From: Silicimonas sp. | Lineage (GTDB): Bacteria; Pseudomonadota; Alphaproteobacteria; Rhodobacterales; Rhodobacteraceae | Reading direction: 5' to 3' | NCBI GenBank assembly: GCA_022826385.1 | Contig: JAJDUZ010000066.1 | Location: forward strand, 141,596 to 205,595 | DNA length: 64,000 bases | Part shown: positions 8,543 to 20,038 of the stretch, piece after piece | Position numbering within the stretch: position 1 is the stretch's first letter | Layout: each line of letters opens with the position of its first letter | The notes under the pieces: model-generated | Told to the model about the DNA's origin: nothing | Databases searched by the model: none | Seen by the model: the letters and a program-made list of their open reading frames with translations, nothing else | Program-made: the position numbers and the translations under genes

Positions 8543-8786
8543 ACTGACGCTTGACTGGTGGCGGTGCGTTCGGGTTCTCCGCTCGATCTATCCATTCTTG
8601 CGATGTGTCGAAATCACCAGTCACTGAGATGTCGAAATCTTCCGAGCCTTCTGGTATTCCGATAGATACCTTCGGTCCGTTTTTGAATTTGAGTGTGATA
8701 TGGACTGGATGGTCCTGCGTGATGCTTTGAAGCTCTAAACCTTCAAGCAAATAGTTGAGCCTTTGGTTTAGAACTTCGAACGGCAT
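8541..8786 (-). CDS. Hypothetical 81-aa protein inside the suc operon
   Basis: Not recognised. It is a small soluble acidic protein ([20 protein letters not shown] at the N-terminus, NPNAPPPVKRQ at the C-terminus) with alternating hydrophobic residues suggesting a short beta-rich domain (VHITLKFKNGPKVSIGI). The start codon overlaps the sucB stop by one base (TAATG), which implies translational coupling. Its codon use is visibly more AT-rich than its neighbours, suggesting later insertion. It lies between sucB and lpdA, so it would be made together with the 2-oxoglutarate dehydrogenase complex. Confidence 0.65.
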   Translation of the reverse strand: MPFEVLNQRLNYLLEGLELQSITQDHPVHITLKFKNGPKVSIGIPEGSEDFDISVTGDFDTSQEWIDRAENPNAPPPVKRQ

Positions 8787-10294
8787 TACAAATCCATCAG
8801 CAGCCGCCGTGGATCCTCCAGCGCTTCTTTCACGCGGACAAGGAACGTCACGGCACCTTTGCCGTCGACGATGCGGTGGTCATAGCTGAGGGCGAGGTAC
8901 ATCATCGGACGGATCACGATCTCGCCGTTCACGACCACCGGGCGTTCCTGAATCTTGTGCATGCCCAGGATGCCCGACTGCGGCGGGTTCAGGATGGGCG
9001 AGGACATGAGCGAGCCGTAGACGCCGCCATTCGAGATGGTGAACGTGCCGCCTTGCATCTCGGGCATCGACAGTTTGCCGTCACGGGCGCGGGCGCCCAG
9101 TTCGTTGATCTTCTTCTCGATCGCGGCAAACGACATCTGGTCGGCGTCGCGCACGACAGGCACGACAAGGCCGGTGGGCGTGCCGACGGCGATGCCCATA
9201 TGGACGAAGTTCTTGTAGACCACGTCGGTTCCGTCGATCTCGGCGTTGACCTCAGGCACTTCCTTCAGTGCGTGGGCGCAAGCCTTGGTGAAGAAGGACA
9301 TGAAACCCAGCTTCACGCCGTGCTTCTTCTCGAACAGCTCCTTGTATTCCTTCCGAAGCGCCATCGTCGCGGACATGTCGACCTCGTTATAGGTCGTCAG
9401 CATGGCCGCGGTGTTCTGCGCATCTTTCAGGCGCCGGGCGATGGTCTGGCGGAGACGGGTCATCTTCACCCGTTCTTCGCGCGCCGCATCCTCGGCCGCG
9501 ACCGGGGCGCGGGGTGCGACCGGGGCGGGGGCTTCGGCTTGTGGCGTCGGCGACGACAGGGCCTTTTGCACGTCTTCCTTCATGATGCGCCCGTCCTTGC
9601 CAGTGCCGGTCACGGCGTCGGGTGACAAGTTGTTTTCGGCCATCATCTTCTTGGCCGAGGGGGCGTCTTCGACATCCTTGCCACTGGCAGCGGGGGCCGG
9701 GGCCGGGGTTTCGGCTTTGGCCGCCGGGGCCGGGGCGCTGCCAGACGCGCTCATCACCGCCAGCTTGCCGCCTGCTTCGACCGTCGCGCCTTCGGCGGCG
9801 ACGATTTCGGACAGGACGCCTGCCGAGGGGGCCGGGACCTCGACCGACACTTTGTCGGTTTCGAGCTCGCAGAGGATTTCGTCGGCGGCAACGGCATCGC
9901 CCGGGGCCTTGAACCAGCTGGCCACCGTGGCTTCGGCCACGCTTTCGCCCAAGGTCGGGACCATGATGTCGACGGCATCGCCCGACGGCGCGGCGCCGTT
10001 CGCAGCGGGGGCCGCCGCTTCCGGTTCCGGGGCGGCCGCCGGGGTGTCGCCTGCGGCGCCTTCTTCAAGCGTGGCGAGCAGCGCGTCGACGCCGACCGTG
10101 TCGCCTTCGCCCGCCACAATCTCGTTCAGCTTGCCAGCCGCGGGCGAGGGCACTTCGACAGTCACCTTGTCGGTTTCCAGTTCGCAGAGCATTTCGTCGA
10201 CCGCCACGCTGTCCCCCGGTTTCTTGAACCAGGTGGCCACGGTCGCCTCGGTGACGCTTTCGCCCAGCGTCGGTACGCGGATTTCGGTAGACAT
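8786..10294 (-). CDS. sucB: 2-oxoglutarate dehydrogenase E2, dihydrolipoyl succinyltransferase
   Basis: 502 residues. There are two lipoyl domains in tandem with [11 protein letters not shown] (Lys43) and [11 protein letters not shown] (Lys148), each followed by Ala/Pro-rich linkers. Next come an E3-binding domain ([20 protein letters not shown]) and the catalytic domain with [13 protein letters not shown] near residue 470. It transfers succinyl from lipoamide to CoA. Enterobacterial E2o has one lipoyl domain, so the two-domain form makes it about 100 residues longer. It begins 3 bases after sucA. Confidence 0.95.
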   Translation of the reverse strand: MSTEIRVPTLGESVTEATVATWFKKPGDSVAVDEMLCELETDKVTVEVPSPAAGKLNEIVAGEGDTVGVDALLATLEEGAAGDTPAAAPEPEAAAPAANGAAPSGDAVDIMVPTLGESVAEATVASWFKAPGDAVAADEILCELETDKVSVEVPAPSAGVLSEIVAAEGATVEAGGKLAVMSASGSAPAPAAKAETPAPAPAASGKDVEDAPSAKKMMAENNLSPDAVTGTGKDGRIMKEDVQKALSSPTPQAEAPAPVAPRAPVAAEDAAREERVKMTRLRQTIARRLKDAQNTAAMLTTYNEVDMSATMALRKEYKELFEKKHGVKLGFMSFFTKACAHALKEVPEVNAEIDGTDVVYKNFVHMGIAVGTPTGLVVPVVRDADQMSFAAIEKKINELGARARDGKLSMPEMQGGTFTISNGGVYGSLMSSPILNPPQSGILGMHKIQERPVVVNGEIVIRPMMYLALSYDHRIVDGKGAVTFLVRVKEALEDPRRLLMDL

Positions 10295-10297
10295 CTC

Positions 10298-13261
10298 TTA
10301 TCCTTTCAGCGTCAGCGCGTCGTCGACCAGCGCTGCTTGTTGTGCCTTGTGAGCGGAAGCGAGGCCGGTTGCGGGCGACGCACTGGCGGCGCGGCCTGCG
10401 TAGATGGGCCTTGTGTGCTTGGCCTTGATGCGGGTCAGCACCCACTCGATATTCGGTTCCATGAACGTCCAGCCGCCCTGGTTCTTGGGCTCTTCCTGGC
10501 ACCAGACCCAGTCGGCGTTCTTGAAGCGCTTCAGTTCCTTGACCATCGCCTGTGCCGGGAACGGATAGAATTGTTCGACCCGCAGAAGGTAGATGTCGTC
10601 AATGCCGCGGGCGTCGCGTTCTTCCAAAAGGTCATAGTACACTTTGCCCGAACACATCACGACGCGCTTGATCTTGTCGTCGGCCTTCAGCTTGGTGTCC
10701 GAGTTGCCCTTTTCAGCATCGTCCCAAAGTACGCGGTGGAAGCTTGAGCCGGTCAGCATGTCTTCCGCTGTGCTGATCGCCATCTTGTGCCGCAGAAGCG
10801 ACTTCGGCGTCATCAGCACCAATGGCTTCCGATAGGATCGGTGCACCTGACGGCGGAGGATGTGGAAATAGTTCGCGGGCGTCGTGCAGTTGGCGACGAT
10901 CCAGTTGTCCTCGGCACACATCTGCAAAAAGCGTTCGAGCCGGGCGCTGGAGTGTTCCGGCCCCTGACCCTCGAACCCGTGCGGCAGCAGCATGACGAGG
11001 CCCGACATGCGCAGCCACTTGCGTTCGCCCGACGAGATGAACTGGTCGAACATGATCTGCGCGCCGTTGGCGAAATCACCGAATTGCGCTTCCCACGCGA
11101 CAAGGGCATTAGGCTCGGCCAGCGAATAGCCATACTCGAAACCGCAGACCGCGTATTCCGAGAGCATCGAGTCGATGACCTCGTAACGGGCCTGACCTTC
11201 CTGAATGTGGTTCAGCGGTTTGAACCGCTCTTCGGATTCCTGGTTGATGAAGGCCGAATGGCGCTGGCTGAATGTGCCGCGTGTGGAGTCCTGACCGGCA
11301 AGCCGCACAGGATAGCCTTCCGTCAGCAGTGACCCGAACGCCAACGCCTCGGCCGTTGCCCAGTCGAAGCCCTGTCCTGTTTTGAACATGGCGCGCTTGG
11401 CTTCCAGCAACCGATCGACGGTGCGGTGAATGGCGAAGCCGTCCGGCACGCGGGTAAGCGCGGCACCAATCTTCTCCATCGTCTTTTTCGAGATCGCGGT
11501 TTTGCCGCGCTGGTATTGTTCGCCTTCCTTGTCGAGATGGCTCCAGCGACCGTCCAGCCAATCGGCCTTGTTGGGCTTATAGACTTTGCCGGCTTCGAAC
11601 TCCTCGTTCAGATAGGCCTGGAAGCCCGCCTTCATGTCTTCGATCTCGCCCTCGGGGATCAAACCGTCTTTCACAAGGCGGTCGGTATAAAGCGACAGCG
11701 TTGTCTTGTGGCCCTTGATGCGCTTGTACATCATCGGGTTGGTGAACATGGGTTCGTCGCCTTCGTTGTGACCGAAGCGGCGATAGCAGAAGATGTCGAT
11801 CACGACGTCCTTCTGGAACTTCTGGCGAAACTCGGTCGCGACGCGCGCGGCATGCACCACGGCTTCGGGGTCGTCGCCGTTTACGTGGAAGATCGGGGCT
11901 TCTACCATCAGCGCGATATCCGTGGGATAGGGGCTTGAACGGCTGAAATGCGGTGCGGTGGTAAAGCCGATCTGGTTGTTGACGACGATGTGGATCGTGC
12001 CGCCCGTCTTGTGGCCTTTGAGGCCCGAGAGACCAAAGCACTCGGCCACGACGCCTTGGCCCGCAAAGGCCGCATCGCCGTGCAGGAGGATCGTCAGGAC
12101 CTTCGTCCGTTCTGCGTCGTTCAACTGGTCTTGCTTGGCGCGCGCTTTGCCAAGGCAGACCGGGTTCACGGCTTCAAGGTGGCTGGGGTTCGCGGTCAGC
12201 GACAGGTGCACTTCGTTGCCGTCAAATTCGCGGTCGGACGAGGCGCCAAGGTGGTATTTCACGTCACCTGACCCGTCGACATCTTCGGGTTTGAAGCTGC
12301 CGCCCTGAAATTCGTTGAAGATCGCCTTATAGGGCTTGCCCATCACGTTCGCCAGCACGCTGAGGCGGCCGCGATGCGGCATCCCGATGATAATGTCTTT
12401 CAGGCCAAGCGCGCCGCCGCGCTTGATGATCTGCTCCATCGCCGGGATCAGGCTTTCGCCGCCATCAAGGCCAAAGCGCTTGGTGCCGGTATATTTGACA
12501 TGCAGGAACTTCTCGAAACCCTCGGCTTCGACCAGCTTGTTCAGGATCGCCTTCCGGCCCTCGCGGGTGAAGCCGATTTCCTTGCCATAGCCTTCGATCC
12601 GCTCTTTCAGCCAGCTGGCTTCCTCGGGGTTCGAGATGTGCATGTATTGCAGCGCGAAGGTGCCGCAATAGGTGCGTTTCACGATGGCCAATATCTCGCG
12701 CATCGAGGCCATTTGCAGGCCCAGCACGTTGTCGATGAAGATCGGGCGGTCCATGTCGGCTTCGGTGAAGCCATAGGATTTTGGATCGAGTTCGGGATGC
12801 GGGGTCTGGTCCCGCATGCCCAGCGGGTCAAGATCGGCCACAAGGTGACCCCGGATGCGATAGGCCCGGATGATCATCAGCGCGCGGATGCTGTCGAGGA
12901 CGGCCCGCTTGATTGCGTCTTCGTTGACATTGGCGCCCGCCTCGGCCGCCTTCGCGGCAATCTTGTCGGCGGCTTGGGCCTGCGCGGCAAGCCCAAGATC
13001 GCCCCATTGCCCGTCCAGAGCGCTTGTCAGTTCGTCGCTTGGCGCCGGTGGCCAATCCGCCCGGGCCCAGCTTGGCCCCGCAGCTTCGCGCTTGGCGTCG
13101 ATCTCGGTATCGCCCAACTCGCGGAAGAACTGCTGCCATGCTTCGTCAACTGCGTTCGGATCGTTGGCATATCGGGCATAGAGCTGCTCGATATATTCAG
13201 CATTGTGCCCTTGCAGGAAGGACGAGGCCTTGAAGATGTCGTTCGGGGATTGGTCGGTCAT
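10298..13261 (-). CDS. sucA: 2-oxoglutarate dehydrogenase E1
   Basis: A 987-residue thiamine-diphosphate enzyme that decarboxylates 2-oxoglutarate. Features include the N-terminal E2-binding segment (FLQGHNAEYIEQLYARYANDP), GMPHRGRLSVLANVMGKP in the TPP domain, HGDAAFAGQGVVAE, and the transketolase-like C-terminal half. The frame is open to 13318, but ATG 13261 has GAGGT eight bases upstream; that site overlaps the stop of a small upstream ORF. It sits between the 49-aa ORF and sucB in one transcript. Confidence 0.96.
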   Translation of the reverse strand: MTDQSPNDIFKASSFLQGHNAEYIEQLYARYANDPNAVDEAWQQFFRELGDTEIDAKREAAGPSWARADWPPAPSDELTSALDGQWGDLGLAAQAQAADKIAAKAAEAGANVNEDAIKRAVLDSIRALMIIRAYRIRGHLVADLDPLGMRDQTPHPELDPKSYGFTEADMDRPIFIDNVLGLQMASMREILAIVKRTYCGTFALQYMHISNPEEASWLKERIEGYGKEIGFTREGRKAILNKLVEAEGFEKFLHVKYTGTKRFGLDGGESLIPAMEQIIKRGGALGLKDIIIGMPHRGRLSVLANVMGKPYKAIFNEFQGGSFKPEDVDGSGDVKYHLGASSDREFDGNEVHLSLTANPSHLEAVNPVCLGKARAKQDQLNDAERTKVLTILLHGDAAFAGQGVVAECFGLSGLKGHKTGGTIHIVVNNQIGFTTAPHFSRSSPYPTDIALMVEAPIFHVNGDDPEAVVHAARVATEFRQKFQKDVVIDIFCYRRFGHNEGDEPMFTNPMMYKRIKGHKTTLSLYTDRLVKDGLIPEGEIEDMKAGFQAYLNEEFEAGKVYKPNKADWLDGRWSHLDKEGEQYQRGKTAISKKTMEKIGAALTRVPDGFAIHRTVDRLLEAKRAMFKTGQGFDWATAEALAFGSLLTEGYPVRLAGQDSTRGTFSQRHSAFINQESEERFKPLNHIQEGQARYEVIDSMLSEYAVCGFEYGYSLAEPNALVAWEAQFGDFANGAQIMFDQFISSGERKWLRMSGLVMLLPHGFEGQGPEHSSARLERFLQMCAEDNWIVANCTTPANYFHILRRQVHRSYRKPLVLMTPKSLLRHKMAISTAEDMLTGSSFHRVLWDDAEKGNSDTKLKADDKIKRVVMCSGKVYYDLLEERDARGIDDIYLLRVEQFYPFPAQAMVKELKRFKNADWVWCQEEPKNQGGWTFMEPNIEWVLTRIKAKHTRPIYAGRAASASPATGLASAHKAQQAALVDDALTLKG

Positions 13262-13265
13262 CGCG

Positions 13266-13415
13266 TTACCTCGTGGAGTCGGCGATTGGGAAATGGGGAT
13301 GGGGCGCCGGTTCTGCAAATGCCAGAACCGCGCCCCATGTCAGGAAAAACGCAGCCAAAAAAACTGCGGTCTTGCGTCGTTTGGTTGTCGCTTGAGTGAT
13401 CGTTCCCTCTCTCAC
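13266..13415 (-). CDS. Small membrane protein between sucD and sucA (49 aa, GTG start)
   Basis: Starts at GTG 13415 and stops at 13266. AGGAGG lies six bases before the GTG, right at the sucD stop. The product has a basic N-terminus (TKRRK), one transmembrane helix (TAVFLAAFFLTWGAVLAFA) and a short Pro/His tail (EPAPHPHFPIADSTR). Its TAA sits within the sucA ribosome site (GAGGTAA), so its translation should couple to sucA. The orientation suggests a cytoplasmic N-terminus. Function unknown; the strong ribosome site and clean TM make it more than a chance ORF. Confidence 0.6.
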   Translation of the reverse strand: MREGTITQATTKRRKTAVFLAAFFLTWGAVLAFAEPAPHPHFPIADSTR

Positions 13416-13425
13416 CGCAAGCCTC

Positions 13426-14307
13426 CTAGCCGATTGCTTCCAGCATCGCTTCGCCCAGACCCGCCGGGCTGTCCGCCACGACGATGCCGGCCGAGCGCAT
13501 GGCTTCGATCTTGTCGTCGGCGCCGCCCTTGCCGCCGGCGACGATGGCGCCCGCGTGGCCCATGCGGCGGCCCGGAGGGGCGGTGCGGCCCGCGATGAAA
13601 CCGGCAACCGGCTTCGAGCGGCCCTTCTTGGCTTCGTCTTTCAGGAACTGCGCGGCTTCTTCCTCGGCGCTGCCGCCGATTTCGCCGATCATGATGATCG
13701 ATTGTGTTTCGTCATCGGCGAGGAACCATTCCAGCACATCCAGATGCTCGGTCCCCTTGATCGGGTCGCCGCCAATGCCAACGCAAGTCGATTGGCCAAG
13801 GCCAACATCCGAGGTCTGCTTCACGGCTTCATAGGTCAGCGTGCCCGAACGCGACACAACGCCCACCGAGCCTTTCTTGTGGATGTGCCCTGGCATGATG
13901 CCGATCTTGCATTCATCCGGTGTGATGACGCCCGGGCAGTTCGGCCCGACAAGGATGCTGTCCGACCCTTCCAAAGCGCGCTTCACCGCCATCATGTCAA
14001 GCACCGGAATGCCCTCGGTGATGGCGACGATCACGGGGATCTCGGCATCGATCGCTTCAAGGATCGAGTCGGCCGCGAACGGCGGCGGCACATAGATCAC
14101 GGTCGCGTTCGCGCCGGTCTTGGCGACGGCTTCGTGGCACGAGTTGAAGACGGGCAGGTCCAGATGGCTCTGGCCGCCTTTGCCGGGGGTCACGCCCCCG
14201 ACCATCTGCGTGCCATAGGCAATCGCCTGTTCCGAGTGAAAAGTGCCTTGGCTGCCGGTGAAACCCTGGCAGATGACCTTGGTGTTCTTGTTGATAAGTA
14301 CCGACAT
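13426..14307 (-). CDS. sucD: Succinyl-CoA synthetase alpha subunit
   Basis: 293 residues. The N-terminal CoA-binding Rossmann domain begins [43 protein letters not shown] and [14 protein letters not shown] sequence ([13 protein letters not shown]) follow. The phosphorylated His is in [17 protein letters not shown] near residue 245. With SucC it interconverts succinyl-CoA and succinate with ATP/GTP formation. It starts 2 bases after the sucC stop. Confidence 0.96.
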   Translation of the reverse strand: MSVLINKNTKVICQGFTGSQGTFHSEQAIAYGTQMVGGVTPGKGGQSHLDLPVFNSCHEAVAKTGANATVIYVPPPFAADSILEAIDAEIPVIVAITEGIPVLDMMAVKRALEGSDSILVGPNCPGVITPDECKIGIMPGHIHKKGSVGVVSRSGTLTYEAVKQTSDVGLGQSTCVGIGGDPIKGTEHLDVLEWFLADDETQSIIMIGEIGGSAEEEAAQFLKDEAKKGRSKPVAGFIAGRTAPPGRRMGHAGAIVAGGKGGADDKIEAMRSAGIVVADSPAGLGEAMLEAIG

Positions 14308-14309
14308 CT

Positions 14310-15503
14310 TTAGCCCTTCACCGCCTTAACAATTTTCTCTGCGCCGTCCTTCAGATCGTCTGCCGCGATCACGTCGACATCCGACTCGTTGATGATGCGC
14401 TTGCCTTCTTCAACATTCGTGCCTTCCAGCCGCACGACCAACGGCACTTGCAGGCCGACTTCCTTCACAGCAGCGACCACGCCTTCCGCGATGACGTCGC
14501 AGCGCATGATGCCGCCGAAGATGTTCACGAGAATGCCCTTCACCTGCGGGTCGCTGGTGATGATCTTGAAGGCCTCGGTCACCTTTTCCTTCGTGGCACC
14601 GCCGCCGACGTCAAGGAAGTTGGCGGGTTCGGCGCCATAGAGCTTGATGATGTCCATCGTGGCCATGGCGAGGCCTGCGCCATTCACCATGCAGCCGATC
14701 TCGCCATCCAGCGCGATATAGTTGAGATCGTATTTAGATGCCTCAAGTTCCTTCGGGTCTTCTTCCGTCGTATCGCGCAGTTCCATGATGTCGGGATGGC
14801 GATAGAGCGCGTTCGAATCGAAGCCCATCTTGGCATCGAGGCACTTCAGATCGCCCGCGTCGGTGATGATCAGCGGGTTGATCTCGAGCATCTCCATGTC
14901 TTTGGCGACGAAGAGGTTGTAAAGCGTGCCCATCAACTTGACGCATTGCTTCACCTGCGCGCCAGAGAGGCCGAGAGCAAAGGCAATTCGCCGTCCGTGA
15001 TACGCCTGATAGCCTGTTGCCGGATCGACGCTGAACGAGAGGATCTTCTCGGGCGTCTCCTCGGCCACTTCTTCAATGTCCATGCCGCCTTCGGTCGAAG
15101 CGACGAAGCTGACCCGGCTGGTACCGCGATCGACGAGCAGGGCAAGATACATCTCGGTTTCGATGCCCGATCCGTCTTCGATATAGATGCGGTTCACCTG
15201 CTTGCCGGTTTCGCCCGTCTGCTTGGTGACCAGCGTGCGGCCCAGCATGCGCTTGGTTTCTTCCGCAGCTTCCTCGACCGACTTGGTAATACGAACACCG
15301 CCCTTGTCGCCGGCATCGGCTTCCTTGAACGTGCCTTTGCCGCGCCCACCCGCATGGATTTGCGCCTTGACCACCCAGACCGGGCCATCAAGTGCACCGG
15401 CGGCTGTCTTGGCTTCCTCGGCGCGCAGGACAACGCGGCCATCTGCGACAGGGGCTCCGGCGTCGCGCAGCAGGCCTTTCGCCTGGTATTCGTGAATGTT
15501 CAT
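14310..15503 (-). CDS. sucC: Succinyl-CoA synthetase beta subunit
   Basis: 397 residues. An ATP-grasp domain opens with [35 protein letters not shown] and [21 protein letters not shown] are conserved nucleotide and Mg sites. The C-terminal CoA-ligase domain includes [16 protein letters not shown]. It is the first gene of the suc operon on the minus strand. Its promoter region (15504-15650) holds the paired GTGATCAC palindromes, and no other gene in this orientation precedes it directly. Confidence 0.96.
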   Translation of the reverse strand: MNIHEYQAKGLLRDAGAPVADGRVVLRAEEAKTAAGALDGPVWVVKAQIHAGGRGKGTFKEADAGDKGGVRITKSVEEAAEETKRMLGRTLVTKQTGETGKQVNRIYIEDGSGIETEMYLALLVDRGTSRVSFVASTEGGMDIEEVAEETPEKILSFSVDPATGYQAYHGRRIAFALGLSGAQVKQCVKLMGTLYNLFVAKDMEMLEINPLIITDAGDLKCLDAKMGFDSNALYRHPDIMELRDTTEEDPKELEASKYDLNYIALDGEIGCMVNGAGLAMATMDIIKLYGAEPANFLDVGGGATKEKVTEAFKIITSDPQVKGILVNIFGGIMRCDVIAEGVVAAVKEVGLQVPLVVRLEGTNVEEGKRIINESDVDVIAADDLKDGAEKIVKAVKG

Positions 15504-15612
15504 GCGAAAGGCACTCCTGGCGGTTGAACTTGGAAGACCTGTGGCACGAAAATCATGAAAATAAACTGCACAAGTGCCCAGAAAGGAGTGAACTTGGGAA
15601 AAAAGTGTTTTT

Positions 15613-15643
15613 TGTGATCACACAATTTTTCCGCGTGATCACA
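15613..15643. promoter_or_regulatory. Paired GTGATCAC palindromes upstream of sucC
   Basis: Two exact GTGATCAC palindromes at 15614-15621 and 15635-15642 are 21 bp apart start to start (two helical turns), 110-140 bases before sucC. The first is flanked as TGTGATCACA. The same pair, with the same 21-bp step and a 13-base spacer containing TTTTCC, occurs upstream of sdhC at 21652-21680. A shared regulator binding as two adjacent dimers is inferred. The plus-strand FkbM gene starts nearby, so both directions could be affected. Confidence 0.7.
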
Positions 15644-15707
15644 TAAGGCATATCTTCACCAATTGCCAATACATGATCTTGCTGCAAATGTGTGGCCACC
15701 GACGGAG

Positions 15708-16474
15708 ATGGCGACTTTGAACGAATATGAACACATGGTCAGGCGGCTTATGGCAGAGGGGCCGCGCCGGCTAAGGCGAGAATTGCGGGCCAACTTGCCT
15801 ATGACGCGTATGCAATATGCAGACCTCGACCTATTGGTTGCACCAAGCCACAATTACACAGAGTTTATTCTTTGGCGGCGTGGGCGTCCGCCCGAACATC
15901 GTGCCACGCAACATTTGCGCGCATTGTATCAGGATAAGTCTCCCACGATCGTAGATGTGGGCGCAAATGCCGGTATTTTCTCCCTTCCCATTGCAAAAGT
16001 GGCGCGTGGCGACGCGCGTTTCATTCTGATCGAACCCAATCCAGAAATGGTTGGGCGTTTGCGGTCCAACATCGCCCTGAATGGTTTGTCGCAATTGCAT
16101 GTTGATCAGGTTGCTGTCGGAGACAAGGCTGGGCAAGAGAAGCTTTTCTTTTCGCCGAACGGCAATCCGGGCGAGGCCCGCTTGGGCGTTTCATTCGAGA
16201 CTGACGCGGGCGGCATTGAGGTGCCTGTCGTCACTTTGCCAGACTTGGCAGAGCGTCATGGACTATCCGAAATTGATCTCTTGAAGGTCGATGTCGAAGG
16301 GCTGGAGGATCGGGTTATTCTGCCAGCCTTGCACGAAGACCGGCTAAGAGTTCGGCGGATCTATTTCGAGGATGCGCATAGCGAACTTTGGGCTTCTGAC
16401 GTCGTCGCAGCGTTGCGCGACGCCGGATATCGTGAGGAAACACGGTTCGGTGAGAATGCTCTTTACGCGCGCGA

Positions 16475-16478
<4 letters not shown>
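15708..16478 (+). CDS. FkbM-family SAM-dependent methyltransferase
   Basis: About 256 residues. The SAM-binding motif is VDVGANAGIFSLPIAKV, followed by FILIEPNPEMVGRLRSNI, and the FkbM-type acidic motif LKVDVEGLEDRVI lies near residue 190. Such enzymes O-methylate sugars of polysaccharides or secondary metabolites. The start is uncertain: the frame is open from TTG 15663; ATG 15708 has GGAG immediately before it; ATG 15735 is also possible. It converges with a glycosyltransferase gene (4-base overlap of the stops), so the two may act on the same surface glycan. Confidence 0.8.
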
Positions 16479-18646
<2,168 letters not shown>

Positions 18647-18952
18647 TCAGCTGCGAATGCCGGCGGGCGCCACGGGTTCGTCCAGATTCTCGAACGACTG
18701 ACCGCTGGCGACAAGGCAGGTGATGCCGTTGGGCATGGTGACAGTGATGGTCCATGTGCCGGTTTCCTGGCTGGCAAAGACTTCGACCACACGGCCTTTC
18801 GGCGCCATGCCAATCGACTGACGGCTTTCGCCGTACTTGTTGGTCAGCCGTTCAACAACCAGGTCGCGGTTCCCGCAGTTCTGACCTTGGGCCTGCGCCG
18901 ACAGCGGGGCCAATGCCGCGGTCGCAACGATCAATGCAGACGTCAGTTTCAT
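18647..18952 (-). CDS. Small secreted hypothetical protein
   Basis: 101 residues with a clear signal peptide (MKLTSALIVATAALAPLSAQAQ) and a small mature domain containing two Cys (NCGNRDLVV and GITCLVASG), which could form a disulfide, and LTNKYGESRQSIGMAPKG. The frame opens at 18973, but ATG 18952 is preceded by AAAGGATC. Comparable small periplasmic proteins are common in Rhodobacterales without known function. It is divergent from mcl2. Confidence 0.75.
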   Translation of the reverse strand: MKLTSALIVATAALAPLSAQAQGQNCGNRDLVVERLTNKYGESRQSIGMAPKGRVVEVFASQETGTWTITVTMPNGITCLVASGQSFENLDEPVAPAGIRS

Positions 18953-19183
18953 TTTGATCCTTTCCAGGGACATCCGCCCCTGATCAGCAGTTCGCTCGGA
19001 AATTTTTTCGGAGCTTCGCGGGGGCAGCTTCGGAACAGAACAAGAATATCGGATTAACGCTGCGAACGATTGTTTCGAAAAGTCGATATGTCAGGTTGCA
19101 TTGTTGCCGCGACGCAGCGAAATCTCTTGCAGTTCCAAACCTCTGGGTGCACCAAGCGGTCGTCCAAGCTCTGGAGACTTCAA

Positions 19184-20038
19184 ATGGCGTCCGTGTCCCT
19201 CTTCCGCTCTGTTCTCTATATTCCCGGCTCCAAGCAGCGGGCCTTAGAGAAGGCGCGGAGCTTGAACGTGGACGCGATCATCTTCGATCTTGAGGATGCG
19301 GTTTCGCCAGAGGAAAAGGTTTCGGCGCGTGAAACCCTTGCGGCGGAACTCGCAGCCGGTGGCTATGGCGATCGGGTGCGGATCGTCCGCATTAACGGGC
19401 TTGATACGGCTTGGGGTGCCGACGACGCCAAGGCTGTTGCCGCCATGGCTTGCGATGCCATCCTGTTGCCCAAGGCGGAAAGCGCGGCCCAGATTGAAAG
19501 TCTTGCGGCTCTGGTTCCGGGACTGCCGATCTGGTGCATGATGGAAACCCCACGCGGTGTGCTCAATGCGCTTGAGATCGCAGATTGCAAAGCGGTCGAA
19601 GGTTTCGTCATGGGCACCAATGATCTGGCCAAAGATATCGGGTGCGACACCGGCGGTGATCGTCTGCCCATGATGGTGGGGCTTCAGACCTGTCTCTTGG
19701 CTGCTCGCGCAGCCGGCATCGTGATCGTTGATGGTGTGTATAACGCGTTCAAGGACGACGCCAGGTTGCGCGTCGAATGCGAGCAGGGGCTGGCGTTGGG
19801 CATGGATGGCAAGACGCTGATCCACCCGGCGCAAATCGATATCACCAACGCAATCTTCGCGCCGACCGCCGAGCAGGTCGATTTGGCGCAGCGGCAGATC
19901 GAGGCCTTCGAAGAGGCTGAGGCACGGGGGGAAGGTGTTGCCGTGGTCGATGGAAAAATCGTCGAGAACCTGCATATCGTGACCGCGCGCGCACTTCTGG
20001 CCAAGGCCGAAGCGGTGCGGGAAAGAGAGGAAGCATGA
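19184..20038 (+). CDS. mcl2: HpcH/HpaI-type lyase, probable (3S)-malyl-CoA thioesterase
   Basis: 284 residues of the CitE/HpcH family: VLYIPGSKQRALEKA, the metal-site region IIFDLEDAVSPEEK, WCMMETPRGVLNA, and GMDGKTLIHPAQ. In Rhodobacter the member next to mch is Mcl2, which hydrolyses (3S)-malyl-CoA to malate in the ethylmalonyl-CoA pathway, while Mcl1 (longer, about 318 residues) is the lyase. Length and neighbourhood favour Mcl2. ATG 19184 has GGAGA six bases upstream; the frame begins earlier at 19070. The nnrU-like gene overlaps its stop by 4 bases. Confidence 0.78.
   Translation: MASVSLFRSVLYIPGSKQRALEKARSLNVDAIIFDLEDAVSPEEKVSARETLAAELAAGGYGDRVRIVRINGLDTAWGADDAKAVAAMACDAILLPKAESAAQIESLAALVPGLPIWCMMETPRGVLNALEIADCKAVEGFVMGTNDLAKDIGCDTGGDRLPMMVGLQTCLLAARAAGIVIVDGVYNAFKDDARLRVECEQGLALGMDGKTLIHPAQIDITNAIFAPTAEQVDLAQRQIEAFEEAEARGEGVAVVDGKIVENLHIVTARALLAKAEAVREREEA

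Noticed and set aside
6926..8554. 542-codon plus-strand frame over lpdA
   Set aside because: Runs antisense through lpdA, whose FAD, disulfide and NAD motifs are clear; composition is shadow-like.
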